This document shows positions 17,892-26,550 of a DNA stretch of 64,000 bases, piece by piece. The notes beneath the pieces were generated by a model. The model saw only the letters and a program-made list of their open reading frames with translations. It did not search any database and was not told the origin of the DNA. Source of the DNA: Methanobacteriota archaeon (GTDB lineage: Archaea; Halobacteriota; Methanomicrobia; Methanomicrobiales; Methanocorpusculaceae); assembly GCA_023396065.1 (NCBI GenBank), contig JAEWXF010000027.1, positions 1 to 64,000 on the forward strand, in the 5' to 3' direction. The stretch's first letter is position 1. Each line of letters opens with the position of its first letter. A program made the position numbers and the translations under genes.

Positions 17892-19742
17892 TTATTCCCT
17901 GCGTTTTTGTTTTTTCTGCGATGGCCTCTGCGGTGGAATCCCGTGGTTTGGGACAAGGTCTCCGATCAGATCGCGTCTGCCGGCCTTCAGCAGACCGGAG
18001 ACCACGTAGTCGTACTGTTTTGGATCTTTCCAGTGCAGGAGTGCACGCTGGATCCGTTTTTCTCCGCCAAGAGGGACATAGACGTTCTTCCCCGTACGAG
18101 GATCAAGACCGGTATAATACATGGCAGTTGACAGTGTCAGGGGAACCGGCGTGAAATCCTGGACCTGTTCCGTGTATAATGCATGTTCCCGCAGATAGAG
18201 GGCGAGCTGCACCATGTCTTCAATCCGGCATCCGGGATGAGAGGACATGAGGTACGGAACCAGATACTGACGTTTCGGCTTTTCCGCCTGCAGCTGTTCG
18301 AACCTGATGCGGAACCGGTCGAATGCTGCTTTTCCCGGTTTGTGCATCAGAGAAGTTACCCGGTCGGCAATATGTTCCGGCGCGACTTTCAGATGCCCGG
18401 AGATGTGATGATCGGTGAGTTCCCGGAGATACGTATCTCCTTCGGGAGTTTCGGGGATGAGATCGTACCGGATGCCGGAGCTGATGAAGACATGCTTGAC
18501 GCCGCGAAGGTTCTGCAGTTTCTCAAGGAGTACGAGCTGGCGTTCGGTTCCGAGCGTGAGTGAGGGACAGGTTGTGCAGAGTTTCTCGGAACACGGACCC
18601 TGTGTTTCCCATTTCTTGCAGAAACAGCCGTACATGTTTGCGGAAGGGCCGCCGACATCGCTGATGGTTCCCCGGAACTCCGGCATTTTTACCATGCGTT
18701 CTGCTTCCCGGAGGATAGACTCTTCGCTCCGGGAAATAATCTGTTTTCCCTGATGATGCGTAATCGCACAAAAGGAACAGGCACCGAAACACCCGCGATG
18801 GGTGATCAGAGAAAATTGTACCGGGGCGAGTGCCGGGATCGTCTCCGTATAGGATGGGTGTTGTTTTCTGGTGAACGGCAGTTCATAGATATGGTCCAGT
18901 TCTGCGGTGGTAAGAGGCCGGGCCGGCGGATTTGCAATGATTACGGTTTTCGGATGCGGCTGGGCCAGTGGTCTGCCGGATGCAGCAATCTGTTCCCGGT
19001 ACTCGAGAGCAAAGGCATCCGCGTAGGTTTTTTTCTCGGTCACCGCAGGATATGCCGGGAGAAGAATCGCATCTGCGGGTGGGTTGGTGCGAAACTCTGC
19101 AATACTGAGTGTATAACAGGTGCCGGGAATGTCATGAAGCTGTCCGATCGATTCCCCTGCGTTCAGACGCCGTGCGATTTCTGTGAGCTGTAATTCTCCC
19201 ATTCCATAGACAAGCAGGGATGCGGGAGCATCGGCAAGTATGGACTGGCGGACCGTATCGCTCCAGTAGTCATAATGTGCAAACCGACGCAGGCTTGCTT
19301 CAATTCCTCCGATGATAACCGGGGTTTGGGGGTAAAGCCGGTGAAGAGTATTTGTATAGACCAGGGTAGTCCGTTCGGGTCTGCAGGGTTTCCCGCCCGG
19401 TGAATACGCGTCGTCACTGCGGCGTTTGAGTGCCGGTGTGTATGCGCTGACCATCGGGTCCACGGCTCCCGGAACAACCGCAAAAAAGAGGCGCGGTGTG
19501 CCAAGCTGGGTGAAGTCAGCGTAGGAGTGGTCTTTCCAGTCAGGCTGGGCGATGATTGCAACGGTGAATCCTGCGCTCCAGAGGACCCGGCCAAGGAGGG
19601 CTGCGGCAAAGGACGGGTGATCTACATAGGCATCTCCGGATACGAGGATAATATCCGGCTGGGATATCCCGGATTTTTTCAGATCTTCCCGGGTCATCGG
19701 AAGAAAATGCGGCTGGGACGAAGTGCCGGGCTGGGCGGACAT
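17892..19742 (-). CDS. YgiQ family radical SAM protein
   Basis: The 616-residue protein has the long N-terminal region of the YgiQ/UPF0313 family (DIILVSGDAYVDHPSFAAAL, IIGGIEASLRRFAHYDYW). The radical SAM cluster motif is RGCFGACSFCAI and a C-terminal QDFTPVPLTLSTAMYYTG segment follows. The extra Cys-rich insert CFCKKWETQGPCSEKLCTTC is also typical. The reaction is not established. It converges on the helix-hairpin-helix radical SAM gene with an 84-base gap. Confidence 0.88.
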   Translation of the reverse strand: MSAQPGTSSQPHFLPMTREDLKKSGISQPDIILVSGDAYVDHPSFAAALLGRVLWSAGFTVAIIAQPDWKDHSYADFTQLGTPRLFFAVVPGAVDPMVSAYTPALKRRSDDAYSPGGKPCRPERTTLVYTNTLHRLYPQTPVIIGGIEASLRRFAHYDYWSDTVRQSILADAPASLLVYGMGELQLTEIARRLNAGESIGQLHDIPGTCYTLSIAEFRTNPPADAILLPAYPAVTEKKTYADAFALEYREQIAASGRPLAQPHPKTVIIANPPARPLTTAELDHIYELPFTRKQHPSYTETIPALAPVQFSLITHRGCFGACSFCAITHHQGKQIISRSEESILREAERMVKMPEFRGTISDVGGPSANMYGCFCKKWETQGPCSEKLCTTCPSLTLGTERQLVLLEKLQNLRGVKHVFISSGIRYDLIPETPEGDTYLRELTDHHISGHLKVAPEHIADRVTSLMHKPGKAAFDRFRIRFEQLQAEKPKRQYLVPYLMSSHPGCRIEDMVQLALYLREHALYTEQVQDFTPVPLTLSTAMYYTGLDPRTGKNVYVPLGGEKRIQRALLHWKDPKQYDYVVSGLLKAGRRDLIGDLVPNHGIPPQRPSQKKQKRRE

Positions 19743-20285
19743 AGTGCTGATTACATAGGCGACAAAATGAGATAAGGGTCACGGGATGCATGTCGGGTCA
19801 GGAAACTATATATTACATAATGTAAAATATACTATACACTGAAGGTTCAGGGCCGGCAGCCGCGGTGTCCCCTACACCGGTTATATGGTCCTGGATCTCC
19901 AGCGAAAATTCCTCCTGAACACCACACAATCAGCAGTAGCATAACCAAGAGATACACACCCAGGTAAGAATCAGTCATACACACCACACAAGACCCGGAT
20001 TCCGGGAATCCCCACACACCACCCGGAACCAATCCGTGGTCTCCAATTCGGGCGGGGGATGCACAGGCCTTTGGCCTGGCACACCTCTCCAACGAACCGT
20101 TTTCTCACCGGCCCTGTCCTGTAGTACCTACGCGTGACAGACTGGCTGTTTCTTTTTTCTGAGCATTTTTCAGAAAATTGCGGAGGCAGGATATGAGAAA
20201 AATATAATACCACTCTCTGCCATGTATTATGTAAAGTACATCATACACACCCGCAGATAGCCGGCGGGAAATCTGTAGGGAAATC
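19743..20285. other. Intergenic interval with operator-like TTACATAATGT motifs
   Basis: No certain gene lies in these 543 bases. ATTACATAATGTAA-type dyads occur at about 19813-19826, and the complement ATTATGTAA at about 20226-20234, with A/T-rich promoter-like stretches beside both. A possible small membrane peptide is noted separately. A CAGGCCTTTGGCCTG palindrome lies near 20060-20075. Confidence 0.5.
19847..19978 (-). CDS. Possible 43-residue membrane peptide
   Basis: From ATG 19978 the frame reads MTDSYLGVYLLVMLLLIVWC then a Gly/Pro/Arg-rich tail. One clear hydrophobic helix is present. There is no obvious ribosome site. A frame at 31777-31980 has a similar opening and shares the DNA string CCTGGGTGTGT. 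Both may belong to an unnamed small membrane protein family, or be chance. Confidence 0.2.
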   Translation of the reverse strand: MTDSYLGVYLLVMLLLIVWCSGGIFAGDPGPYNRCRGHRGCRP

Positions 20286-20921
20286 ATGAAGCAAAATACT
20301 TTCTATATTATCATTGGCATCATCGGCATCCTGGAAGTTTTATTTTTCTGGGCATCGATTCAGCTATCCAGTCCGTTCATAATTGCGGTGGCATTTCTGG
20401 TTGGGGCAGTGCTGTATTTTGTTCTCCACAGACAGGTTACTGACCGTTATGTGGATGAACGGCAGAATCTGATTGACATGAAAACCGCGTCAGCCACCCT
20501 GAAAGCATTCTGGGTCAGCTTTTTTTCGGTAAATCTTGCAGCAGTCGCATATGTTTTCAGCGGGCCACTGGGTCTGAGCGGTATTTCCATCAAAGCGGTC
20601 GTAACCGAACCCGCCGAGCGGGGACCCGGTCTGATACAGTCTCTGAATGAAACCGGAATTCCTGATCATATGAATCAGGTGGCAATTACCCTTCATACCA
20701 ATGTAAGTAATGTGACAGATGTGGTTGTTTCCGGGGACCCCATGATGCAGATACATCAGTTTTCCCTGTTTCCTGCTCCCCCGGAAATGATTGCAATTTC
20801 GCATCTTGGCGTGTTCGGCATGATTCAGATTTTCCTGCTGGTTCTGATGATGTTCATCTACGTAGGATTCCGGATGTATTACTCTCACAAATTCGGGGAG
20901 TGGGACGACGATGAAGAATAA
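20286..20921 (+). CDS. DUF2178-like integral membrane protein
   Basis: The 211-residue product has two N-terminal helices (YIIIGIIGILEVLFFWASI, FIIAVAFLVGAVLYFVL), a cytosolic stretch with VTDRYVDERQNLIDMKTASAT, a third helix (FWVSFFSVNLAAVAYVFSG), and a fourth near the C-terminus (VFGMIQIFLLVLMMFIYVGF). The DERQ segment and the partner regulator are typical of DUF2178 membrane proteins. These are usually encoded with a small XRE regulator and have no known biochemical role. The downstream regulator overlaps by 11 bases. Confidence 0.7.
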   Translation: MKQNTFYIIIGIIGILEVLFFWASIQLSSPFIIAVAFLVGAVLYFVLHRQVTDRYVDERQNLIDMKTASATLKAFWVSFFSVNLAAVAYVFSGPLGLSGISIKAVVTEPAERGPGLIQSLNETGIPDHMNQVAITLHTNVSNVTDVVVSGDPMMQIHQFSLFPAPPEMIAISHLGVFGMIQIFLLVLMMFIYVGFRMYYSHKFGEWDDDEE

Positions 20922-21105
20922 AATCAAAGTGTATCGGGCAATGCATGATCTGACGCAGGAGGGCCTTGCTCAGGCACTTGGTGTTACCCGGCAGACGATC
21001 CTTGCTATTGAGAAGGGAAAATATGACCCGTCGCTGGAGCTTGCGTTCCGTATCTCACGATACTTTGGCGCGACGATTGAAGAAATATTCAGTTTTGAAG
21101 GATAA
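20911..21105 (+). CDS. Small XRE-type transcriptional regulator
   Basis: The 64-residue protein is almost entirely one HTH_3 domain: MKNKIKVYRAMHDLTQEGLA then QALGVTRQTILAIEKGKYDP. It matches the compact YozG-like regulators that pair with DUF2178 membrane proteins. The start overlaps the membrane gene by 11 bases, so the two are co-translated. Autoregulation through the TTACATAATGT-like motif upstream of the operon is plausible but unproven. Confidence 0.9.
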   Translation: MKNKIKVYRAMHDLTQEGLAQALGVTRQTILAIEKGKYDPSLELAFRISRYFGATIEEIFSFEG

Positions 21106-21230
21106 ATCATCCTTTTTTGTCTTTTTTTGACGGAGAACCGTGTTTCTTTGTAGGTTCTGTTCTTTGTGGATAAATTCTGGTTTGTACTACATCCCGGCAC
21201 CGAGATTTTGCTTCGTGTATACGTTGATAT

Positions 21231-21290
21231 TTTCTTGAGTGTCTTTGGACGTATGTGGGTAACCACATATGTCCAAAGACACTCAAGAAA
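21231..21290. repeat. 60-bp inverted repeat (long hairpin)
   Basis: Arms 21231-21260 and 21261-21290 match at 28 of 30 positions with no spacer. The outer 20 bases of each arm are perfect (TTTCTTGAGTGTCTTTGGAC). The element lies between the XRE gene and convergent ribB. It could be a strong bidirectional terminator, or a miniature mobile element or its relic. The rest of 21106-21521 holds a T-rich run just after the XRE stop and nothing else I recognise. Confidence 0.8.
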
Positions 21291-21521
21291 AAGCATCGAC
21301 AGACACAACCCAGAGCCCCGCGAGCAAACCTTCGGTTTCCCTGTGGGACCAATACCGTCCACATCATCGTACTTTACCTCGTTCCCCGCTCGTCCGACAG
21401 TCGCACGCCGCTTCGTGTCTTGCTTTGCTCTCCGCTCCTGAAAAACTGGAACAGTTTACATCAGGATCACAAAAAAAAGGGTATAGAATAGTTTCGGAAC
21501 GGGATTTATCCTCACAAGCGC

Positions 21522-22211
21522 TTATGAGGACTGGGATTTCCGCTGTTCCCAGGCATCCAGCACTTCCTGTCCTTCGATAAAGACCAGACCGTGTTCCCGG
21601 GCATATGCTTTCGCCCCTTCTTTATCCAGAGCGTATCCGGTGTCTGCCATCATCTCGCAGATAGTAATTGCCGGTGGAACGCCGAGCATCTCCGCGAGGG
21701 CTACGGACAGCTCCGTCTGACCGCGGCGCTGGTCCAGCAGCTTATCCGCGGCCCGCAGGAGTGCCATATGACCCGGAGTCCGGAACTCATCGGAGAACTT
21801 CGGTCCCGGCACACCATTCGTGAAATTCTCTACCTGACGGGCAATAGAAGTAACCGTAAGCGCCCGGTCACGATCGGTAACACCCGTATAGGTATCCCGG
21901 TGGTTTACCCAGAGAGAAAAGGACGAATGGTTCATCCGGTCGTACGGGACATCTCCCTCCTTTTCGACAATATCTCCGGCAAACCGCAGAGCGTCCGATG
22001 CAAACGGCAGGCCGAAGGCCGCCGCTGCCGCCCCGGAAATTGCCGTACAGATCAGACCTCCGCCGTCTTTCCGGAACATTCTGATGGTTTCCGGTGTTAC
22101 GGCAGAGGAGAGAATGGCAAAGTCAGTCTCCTTTTCCCGGTTATCAAAGTCATAGAGCAGAATTACCTTGCCCTCTTTCAGGGCCTTCAGTGCGTCATTA
22201 ATCATAGCCAA
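21522..22211 (-). CDS. ribB: 3,4-dihydroxy-2-butanone-4-phosphate synthase
   Basis: The enzyme makes the four-carbon unit of riboflavin from ribulose 5-phosphate. The 229-residue product has the stand-alone archaeal RibB form. Family segments are VILLYDFDNREKETDFAILS (acidic metal-binding loop), DGGGLICTAI, HRDTYTGVTDRDRALT, GHMALLRAA and GQTELSVALAE. It overlaps the end of the riboflavin kinase gene by 14 bases, forming a ribK-ribB operon. Confidence 0.93.
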   Translation of the reverse strand: MAMINDALKALKEGKVILLYDFDNREKETDFAILSSAVTPETIRMFRKDGGGLICTAISGAAAAAFGLPFASDALRFAGDIVEKEGDVPYDRMNHSSFSLWVNHRDTYTGVTDRDRALTVTSIARQVENFTNGVPGPKFSDEFRTPGHMALLRAADKLLDQRRGQTELSVALAEMLGVPPAITICEMMADTGYALDKEGAKAYAREHGLVFIEGQEVLDAWEQRKSQSS

Positions 22212-22881
22212 TTTCCACCGTTACATCAGTAGTATCTTCCAGTCCGAGGGTACTCCGCAGAGGAACTCCGGAGATAACCTCGATTATGTCGTCCGGGTAA
22301 TGAGTCCGGCCCGGAACAACAATAGCACAGGGGATTCCTGCAATTCTGCAGGGGATACAGCGTGCTTCGCCGAATGTTCTGTGTTCGTCGGAAAACCCTG
22401 GTACACTGATCCATTCCAGGGTATCAATGCGTTTTCTGACCAGTACGCTCTGTGCATTTAGTTTGATGTTCAGTGTACCGGGATAGGGAGTGAATCCACA
22501 CAGTTCCGTGAACTGCTCCTGATAATGCGGGATGGACATATAGTACCGTCCTTCTCCGACACCGGAGATGACGATACCCGTCAGAACATAATGGCCCCCC
22601 ACACGATCGAATATCTTACAATATTCGGAGAACTCCCGGCGGAGCAGTTCCTCTCCCGCTTTGGTTACCAGTACAAACTGACCGGACGATTCGGTTGTTC
22701 GTGAGATCAGATGAGCGGTTTCCAGCGACCGGAGTCTGCGCGAGGCCGTCTGCTGGCTGATGCCCAGCTGGTCACCCAAGCTCTGGGTAGAGAGACGGAC
22801 CGGACCTTTACACCCCCCCATTGCTGCAATCCGCTTTAAACAGAGGGTATCCTCTGCATCTATGGAACTCATGATACTCAT
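22198..22881 (-). CDS. ribK: CTP-dependent riboflavin kinase fused to an N-terminal winged helix
   Basis: The enzyme phosphorylates riboflavin to FMN using CTP, as in archaea. Residues 1-90 are a MarR/winged-helix domain (LSTQSLGDQLGISQQTASRR then LRSLETAHLISRT). Residues ~95-227 are the RibK barrel (GIVISGVGEGRYYMSIPHYQ, GFTPYPGTLNIKL, VVPGRTHY). The fusion suggests the protein also represses riboflavin genes when flavin is plentiful, as shown for such fusions in some archaea. A start 9 bases further in is also possible. It diverges from the HMG-CoA synthase operon. Confidence 0.93.
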   Translation of the reverse strand: MSIMSSIDAEDTLCLKRIAAMGGCKGPVRLSTQSLGDQLGISQQTASRRLRSLETAHLISRTTESSGQFVLVTKAGEELLRREFSEYCKIFDRVGGHYVLTGIVISGVGEGRYYMSIPHYQEQFTELCGFTPYPGTLNIKLNAQSVLVRKRIDTLEWISVPGFSDEHRTFGEARCIPCRIAGIPCAIVVPGRTHYPDDIIEVISGVPLRSTLGLEDTTDVTVEIGYD

Positions 22882-22950
22882 TATTGGGATGGTTCCTATT
22901 TATGAGTTCTTATCGGGCACTTCGTGCATTGACGAATTCGACGACCAGCC

Positions 22951-22959
22951 TTTTATGTG
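22951..22959 (+). promoter_or_regulatory. TATA box of the regulator-mvaS operon
   Basis: TTTTATGTG is centred about 28 bases before ATG 22983, the spacing of a leaderless archaeal transcript. Confidence 0.45.
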
Positions 22960-22982
22960 AGGAACGAAATACAATATGTTGT

Positions 22983-23693
22983 ATGAAACCGGGACTGCGT
23001 CAACAGCTCGCCGAAAAAATGGCGGGTGAAATTACTCTCTCCGATGCGCCCGGGAAAGCGCTGAAAAAGTGGAGAACCAGCTTTCAGATCGCTCCCGGGG
23101 TGTTGGCAGACCACCTCGGCATTTCTCCGTCGGTCATCAGTGATTACGAGAGCGGACGGAGAAAAAGTCCGGGAACGGGAGTGGTTGGAAAGATCGTAGA
23201 TACTCTTTTGGATATTGACGAGGAGAACGGCGGCAAGTACATTCAGAAGTACGGGAAACTGCTGTTCTCCGACTACGACGATGAGGTCATCTACGATATC
23301 CATGATTTCGCCTCGTCAATTCCGATCCGAGAGTTATCGGAACTGATTGAATGCACCCTTCTCTGGGGTTCCGAGGATCACCAGATCTTCGGCTACACTG
23401 TTGTCAACAGCCCCAATGCAATCCTGAACCTGTCGCCAAACGAGTTCAACCGCATTTACGGATGGAGCACGGAACGTGCACTGATCTTTACGGATGTATC
23501 CACCGGGAAATCCCCGATGATCGCTATCCGGGTGACGCCGTTTAAACCGCCGTATGTTATTTTGCAGGGAATTGATGCAGATCACGTGCATCCGCTGGTC
23601 AGACAGCTTGCAGAGAAGGATCGTATCACCGTGTTGTGTACAACACTGGACGTACAGGAAATTATTACCCGCCTGAGGAATACAGAATGGTAG
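22983..23693 (+). CDS. HTH transcriptional regulator upstream of HMG-CoA synthase
   Basis: The 236-residue product starts MKPGLRQQLAEKMAGEITLS. An upstream in-frame extension lacks coding character. Residues ~20-75 form an XRE-type helix-turn-helix (LADHLGISPSVISDYESGRR). The C-terminal ~150 residues (IFGYTVVNSPNAILNLSPNE, WSTERALIFTDVSTGKSPMI) form a ligand-domain-like region conserved in this archaeal family. The gene overlaps mvaS by 7 bases. It probably controls the isoprenoid operon in response to a pathway metabolite, but that is inferred from position. Confidence 0.8.
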   Translation: MKPGLRQQLAEKMAGEITLSDAPGKALKKWRTSFQIAPGVLADHLGISPSVISDYESGRRKSPGTGVVGKIVDTLLDIDEENGGKYIQKYGKLLFSDYDDEVIYDIHDFASSIPIRELSELIECTLLWGSEDHQIFGYTVVNSPNAILNLSPNEFNRIYGWSTERALIFTDVSTGKSPMIAIRVTPFKPPYVILQGIDADHVHPLVRQLAEKDRITVLCTTLDVQEIITRLRNTEW

Positions 23694-24730
23694 GAATTAT
23701 CACCTACGGGGCATACATTCCCCGTTACAGAATCAAAGTCGAAGAGATCGCACGTGTCTGGGGCGCCAACGCCGCAGAGATCAAAGGCGGTCTTGGGGTA
23801 CAGGAAAAAGCTGTCCCTGATTACGATGAGAATACCGCAACGATTGCGGTAGAAGCAGCACGCAGTGCTCTTGCACGCAGAGCAGTTGATCCGCAGGAAA
23901 TTAAGGCCGTATATGTCGGATCCGAGTCTCACCCGTATGCCGTGAAACCAACGGCGGTGACCGTGGGCGAGGCCATCGGTGCGACACCGGTTATGACTGC
24001 GGCAGACTATGAGTTTGCCTGCAAAGCAGGTACCGCAGGAATTCAGACTGCAATGGGTCTGGTAGGTTCCGGCATGATGAAGTACGCGGTTGCTATTGGT
24101 GCAGATACAGCGCAGGGTGCTCCGGGCGATGCTCTGGAGTACACCGCTGCCGCCGGCGGTGCTGCGTATGTGATCGGTGCTGACGATCCGATTGCAGAAA
24201 TCAACTATACCTGTTCCTTTTCGACGGATACGCCGGACTTCTGGCGCCGCGAAGGAGAGAACTATCCCCGTCACGGCGGACGATTCTCGGGTGAACCCGG
24301 ATACTTTAAGCACGTTACCGGCGCGGCGAAGATGATGCTTGAACATATGGGTACAAAGCCGTCGGACTACGATTACGCAGTCTTCCACCAGCCGAACGCA
24401 AAATTCCCGCAGAAGGGCGCGGCGATGCTCGGTTTTACCAAAGATCAGATCAAGACCGGTCTGCTTGCGCCAAGACTCGGTAACACGTACAGCGGTGCTG
24501 TCCCGCTTGGACTTGCTGCTGTTTTGGATGTGGCCAAACCGGGCGACCGGATTTTTATTACGAGTTATGGCAGCGGATCGGGATCGGATTCCTTTGACCT
24601 GACGGTGACTGATGCCATTCTTGAAAAGATTGACCGATCACGCGGCCCAAGCGTTGAATCGATGCTTGCAGATGCAAAGTATCTGGATTATGCAGTCTAC
24701 GCCCGCCATAAAGGCAAGATCAAGGTGTGA
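23687..24730 (+). CDS. mvaS: Hydroxymethylglutaryl-CoA synthase, archaeal type
   Basis: The enzyme condenses acetyl-CoA with acetoacetyl-CoA to HMG-CoA, the entry to archaeal lipid synthesis. The start is ATG 23687 (MVGIITYGAYIPRYRIKVEE), overlapping the regulator stop. The product is 347 residues, the archaeal length. Thiolase-fold motifs include the catalytic C112 in FACKAGTAG, the His in VFHQPNAKFPQKGA, and the C-terminal GNTYSGAVPLG and GSGSGSD motifs. It is followed by thiolase and the DUF35 bridge protein, with which it forms a complex. Confidence 0.95.
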   Translation: MVGIITYGAYIPRYRIKVEEIARVWGANAAEIKGGLGVQEKAVPDYDENTATIAVEAARSALARRAVDPQEIKAVYVGSESHPYAVKPTAVTVGEAIGATPVMTAADYEFACKAGTAGIQTAMGLVGSGMMKYAVAIGADTAQGAPGDALEYTAAAGGAAYVIGADDPIAEINYTCSFSTDTPDFWRREGENYPRHGGRFSGEPGYFKHVTGAAKMMLEHMGTKPSDYDYAVFHQPNAKFPQKGAAMLGFTKDQIKTGLLAPRLGNTYSGAVPLGLAAVLDVAKPGDRIFITSYGSGSGSDSFDLTVTDAILEKIDRSRGPSVESMLADAKYLDYAVYARHKGKIKV

Positions 24731-24739
24731 GGTGTCAGG

Positions 24740-25903
24740 ATGAGAAAAGTAGCAGTTATTGGTGCCGGAATTACGGCATTTGGTGAGCGCTGGGATACCT
24801 CGTTCCGTGATCTGTGTACGGAAGCAGGTGTGCAGGCTCTGGAAGATGCGAACGCTGCCGGTGAACAGATTGATGCAATGTTCGTCGGATCAATGTCCGC
24901 TGGAAGATTTATCGGGCAGGAACATGTCGGTGCACTTGTAGCAGACTATGTTGGTCTAGGCGGGGAACTGCATGTCCCGGCTACCCGTGTGGAAGCCGCA
25001 TGTGCTTCCGGCGGTCTGGCGTTCCGTCAGGCGGTGGCCGCGGTCGCATCGGGAATGTCTGATGTCGTCGTTGCCGCAGGTGTTGAAAAAATGACAGATG
25101 TTGCTGATGCGACGGATGTGCTGGCCGGTGCGGCAGACCGCGAGTGGGAAAGTTTCGCCGGAGCAACCTTCCCGGGTCTGTATGCAATGATCGCCTGCGA
25201 TTACATGAACAAATACGGCCTGACCCGCGAACAGCTGGCGCAGGTTGCCGTCAAGAATCACTATCACGGCGCAAGAAACCCGTATGCACAGTTCAGATCT
25301 GAGATATCTCTCTCCACGGTCACCAACTCAACCCTCGTGGCTTCACCGCTGCGGCTGTTTGACTGTTCCCCGGTTTCGGATGGTGCAGCAGTGGTCATTG
25401 TCTGTCCGCTGGACCGTGCGAAGGAGTTCACGGATACCCCGATCGAAGTCCTGGCATCTGCTCAGGCAGGCGATACGATTGCCCTGCATGACCGTCCGGA
25501 CTTCTCGACGATGGGTGCAACCGTTGCTGCCGGAAACTCGGCGTTCCAGCAGGCAAAGCTGGAACGAAAGGATATTGACTTTGTTGAGGTGCACGACTGC
25601 TTTACCATCGCTGAACTCTGTGCGATTGAAGATCTTGGCTTTGTTCCGAAGGGAACTGCCGGGAAGTTCACCGAAGAAGGTCAGACTCAGATCGGCGGTA
25701 AACTGCCGGTGAATACATCGGGCGGTCTCAAGTCCTGCGGTCACCCGGTCGGTGCGACCGGTATTAAACAGGTCTGGGAGGTTGTCCAGCAGCTCAGAGG
25801 CGAAGCCGGGAAGCGTCAGGTTGACGGTGCAGAGATTGGTATGACCCAGAACGTGGGCGGTACCGGTGCTACGGTTGTGTCACACATTTTCAGGAGGGCC
25901 TAA
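24740..25903 (+). CDS. Acetoacetyl-CoA thiolase (archaeal)
   Basis: It joins two acetyl-CoA molecules to acetoacetyl-CoA for the next enzyme. At 387 residues it is of SCP2/archaeal thiolase type. The nucleophile is C88 in EAACASGG. The other active-site motifs are VHDCFTIAE and the C-terminal CGHPVGATG. It sits between mvaS and the DUF35 gene with gaps of 9 and 2 bases, the conserved archaeal order. In a known archaeal complex the DUF35 protein holds thiolase and synthase together so that the unfavourable intermediate is passed on directly. Confidence 0.93.
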   Translation: MRKVAVIGAGITAFGERWDTSFRDLCTEAGVQALEDANAAGEQIDAMFVGSMSAGRFIGQEHVGALVADYVGLGGELHVPATRVEAACASGGLAFRQAVAAVASGMSDVVVAAGVEKMTDVADATDVLAGAADREWESFAGATFPGLYAMIACDYMNKYGLTREQLAQVAVKNHYHGARNPYAQFRSEISLSTVTNSTLVASPLRLFDCSPVSDGAAVVIVCPLDRAKEFTDTPIEVLASAQAGDTIALHDRPDFSTMGATVAAGNSAFQQAKLERKDIDFVEVHDCFTIAELCAIEDLGFVPKGTAGKFTEEGQTQIGGKLPVNTSGGLKSCGHPVGATGIKQVWEVVQQLRGEAGKRQVDGAEIGMTQNVGGTGATVVSHIFRRA

Positions 25904-25905
25904 CG

Positions 25906-26301
25906 ATGACAGTTGCGCGATTCTGGAGAGCAATTCCCCAGAGATACAACATGGTCGGTACGAAGTGCGAGACCTGCGGAAAAGTGTTTTTCCCGCCGAG
26001 ATCGGTCTGTCCGCACTGCCGCCGGAACGGAAAAATTGTGGAATACCAGTGCTGCGGAAAAGGAAAAGTTCTGACGTTCTCGGTCATTCACTCGGCAAGT
26101 GATCAGTATGCGGATATGAAACCCTATGTCTTGGCAATTATCGAGCTGGAGGAAGGGGCACGCATGACGACGCAGGTTATCTGTGAACCGGATGAGATCT
26201 ACATTGGTATGCCCGTAAAGTCGGTGTTCCGTGTGCTGGATCGCGAAGGTTCCGACGGTATTATCCACTATGGTACGAAGTTCGTACCGGACGTGGCATA
26301 A
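25906..26301 (+). CDS. DUF35 zinc-ribbon/OB-fold bridge protein
   Basis: The 131-residue product has a rubredoxin-like zinc ribbon (C21, C24, C35, C38 in CETCGKVFFP...CPHC). An OB fold follows (GKGKVLTFSVIHSASDQYAD, PYVLAIIELEEGARMTTQV). This protein links acetoacetyl-CoA thiolase with HMG-CoA synthase and shares the acyl-CoA tunnel between them. It is the last gene of the operon. A palindromic repeat element starts about 90 bases downstream. Confidence 0.92.
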   Translation: MTVARFWRAIPQRYNMVGTKCETCGKVFFPPRSVCPHCRRNGKIVEYQCCGKGKVLTFSVIHSASDQYADMKPYVLAIIELEEGARMTTQVICEPDEIYIGMPVKSVFRVLDREGSDGIIHYGTKFVPDVA

Positions 26302-26389
26302 ATTTTTGGCAAGGGACTCTCTGATCATCGACCACTGGGTCAATATTTTTCTTTTTTTTCTCGCTGCTTTCCGGGAGTTGTTCTGTGTT

Positions 26390-26505
26390 TGCACGCAAGT
26401 CCAAGTCGAAGGCTTGGACAGTACGCAAAGCTGGCAGGTTTGCACGCAAGCCCGTGTCCGAAGGACTTGAGCGGCACGCAAGGTCAAAGACCTTGCACGC
26501 AGGTA
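26390..26505 (+). repeat. Palindromic element array, copy A
   Basis: A 21-bp hairpin GTCCAAGTC-GAA-GGCTTGGAC (26399-26419, one wobble pair) is followed by AGTACGCAAAG. Further hairpin-like units are joined by GCACGCAAG connectors, for example GTCC-GAA-GGAC around 26456-26466 and CAAGGTC-AAA-GACCTTG at 26480-26496. The same core hairpin plus ACGCAA occurs at 32084-32114 and 45147-45177. In the third frame the core reads SKSKAWTVRKAGRFARKPVS, very like the peptide it encodes inside the CHAD gene. Confidence 0.85.
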
Positions 26506-26550
26506 CAAGCTTTGGTTCTTATATCCTGAAAATCAATAATATACCCTGTT

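Noticed and set aside
26390..26505. CRISPR array
   Set aside because: The units are hairpins with short variable links, not identical repeats with regular unique spacers, and no cas genes are near.
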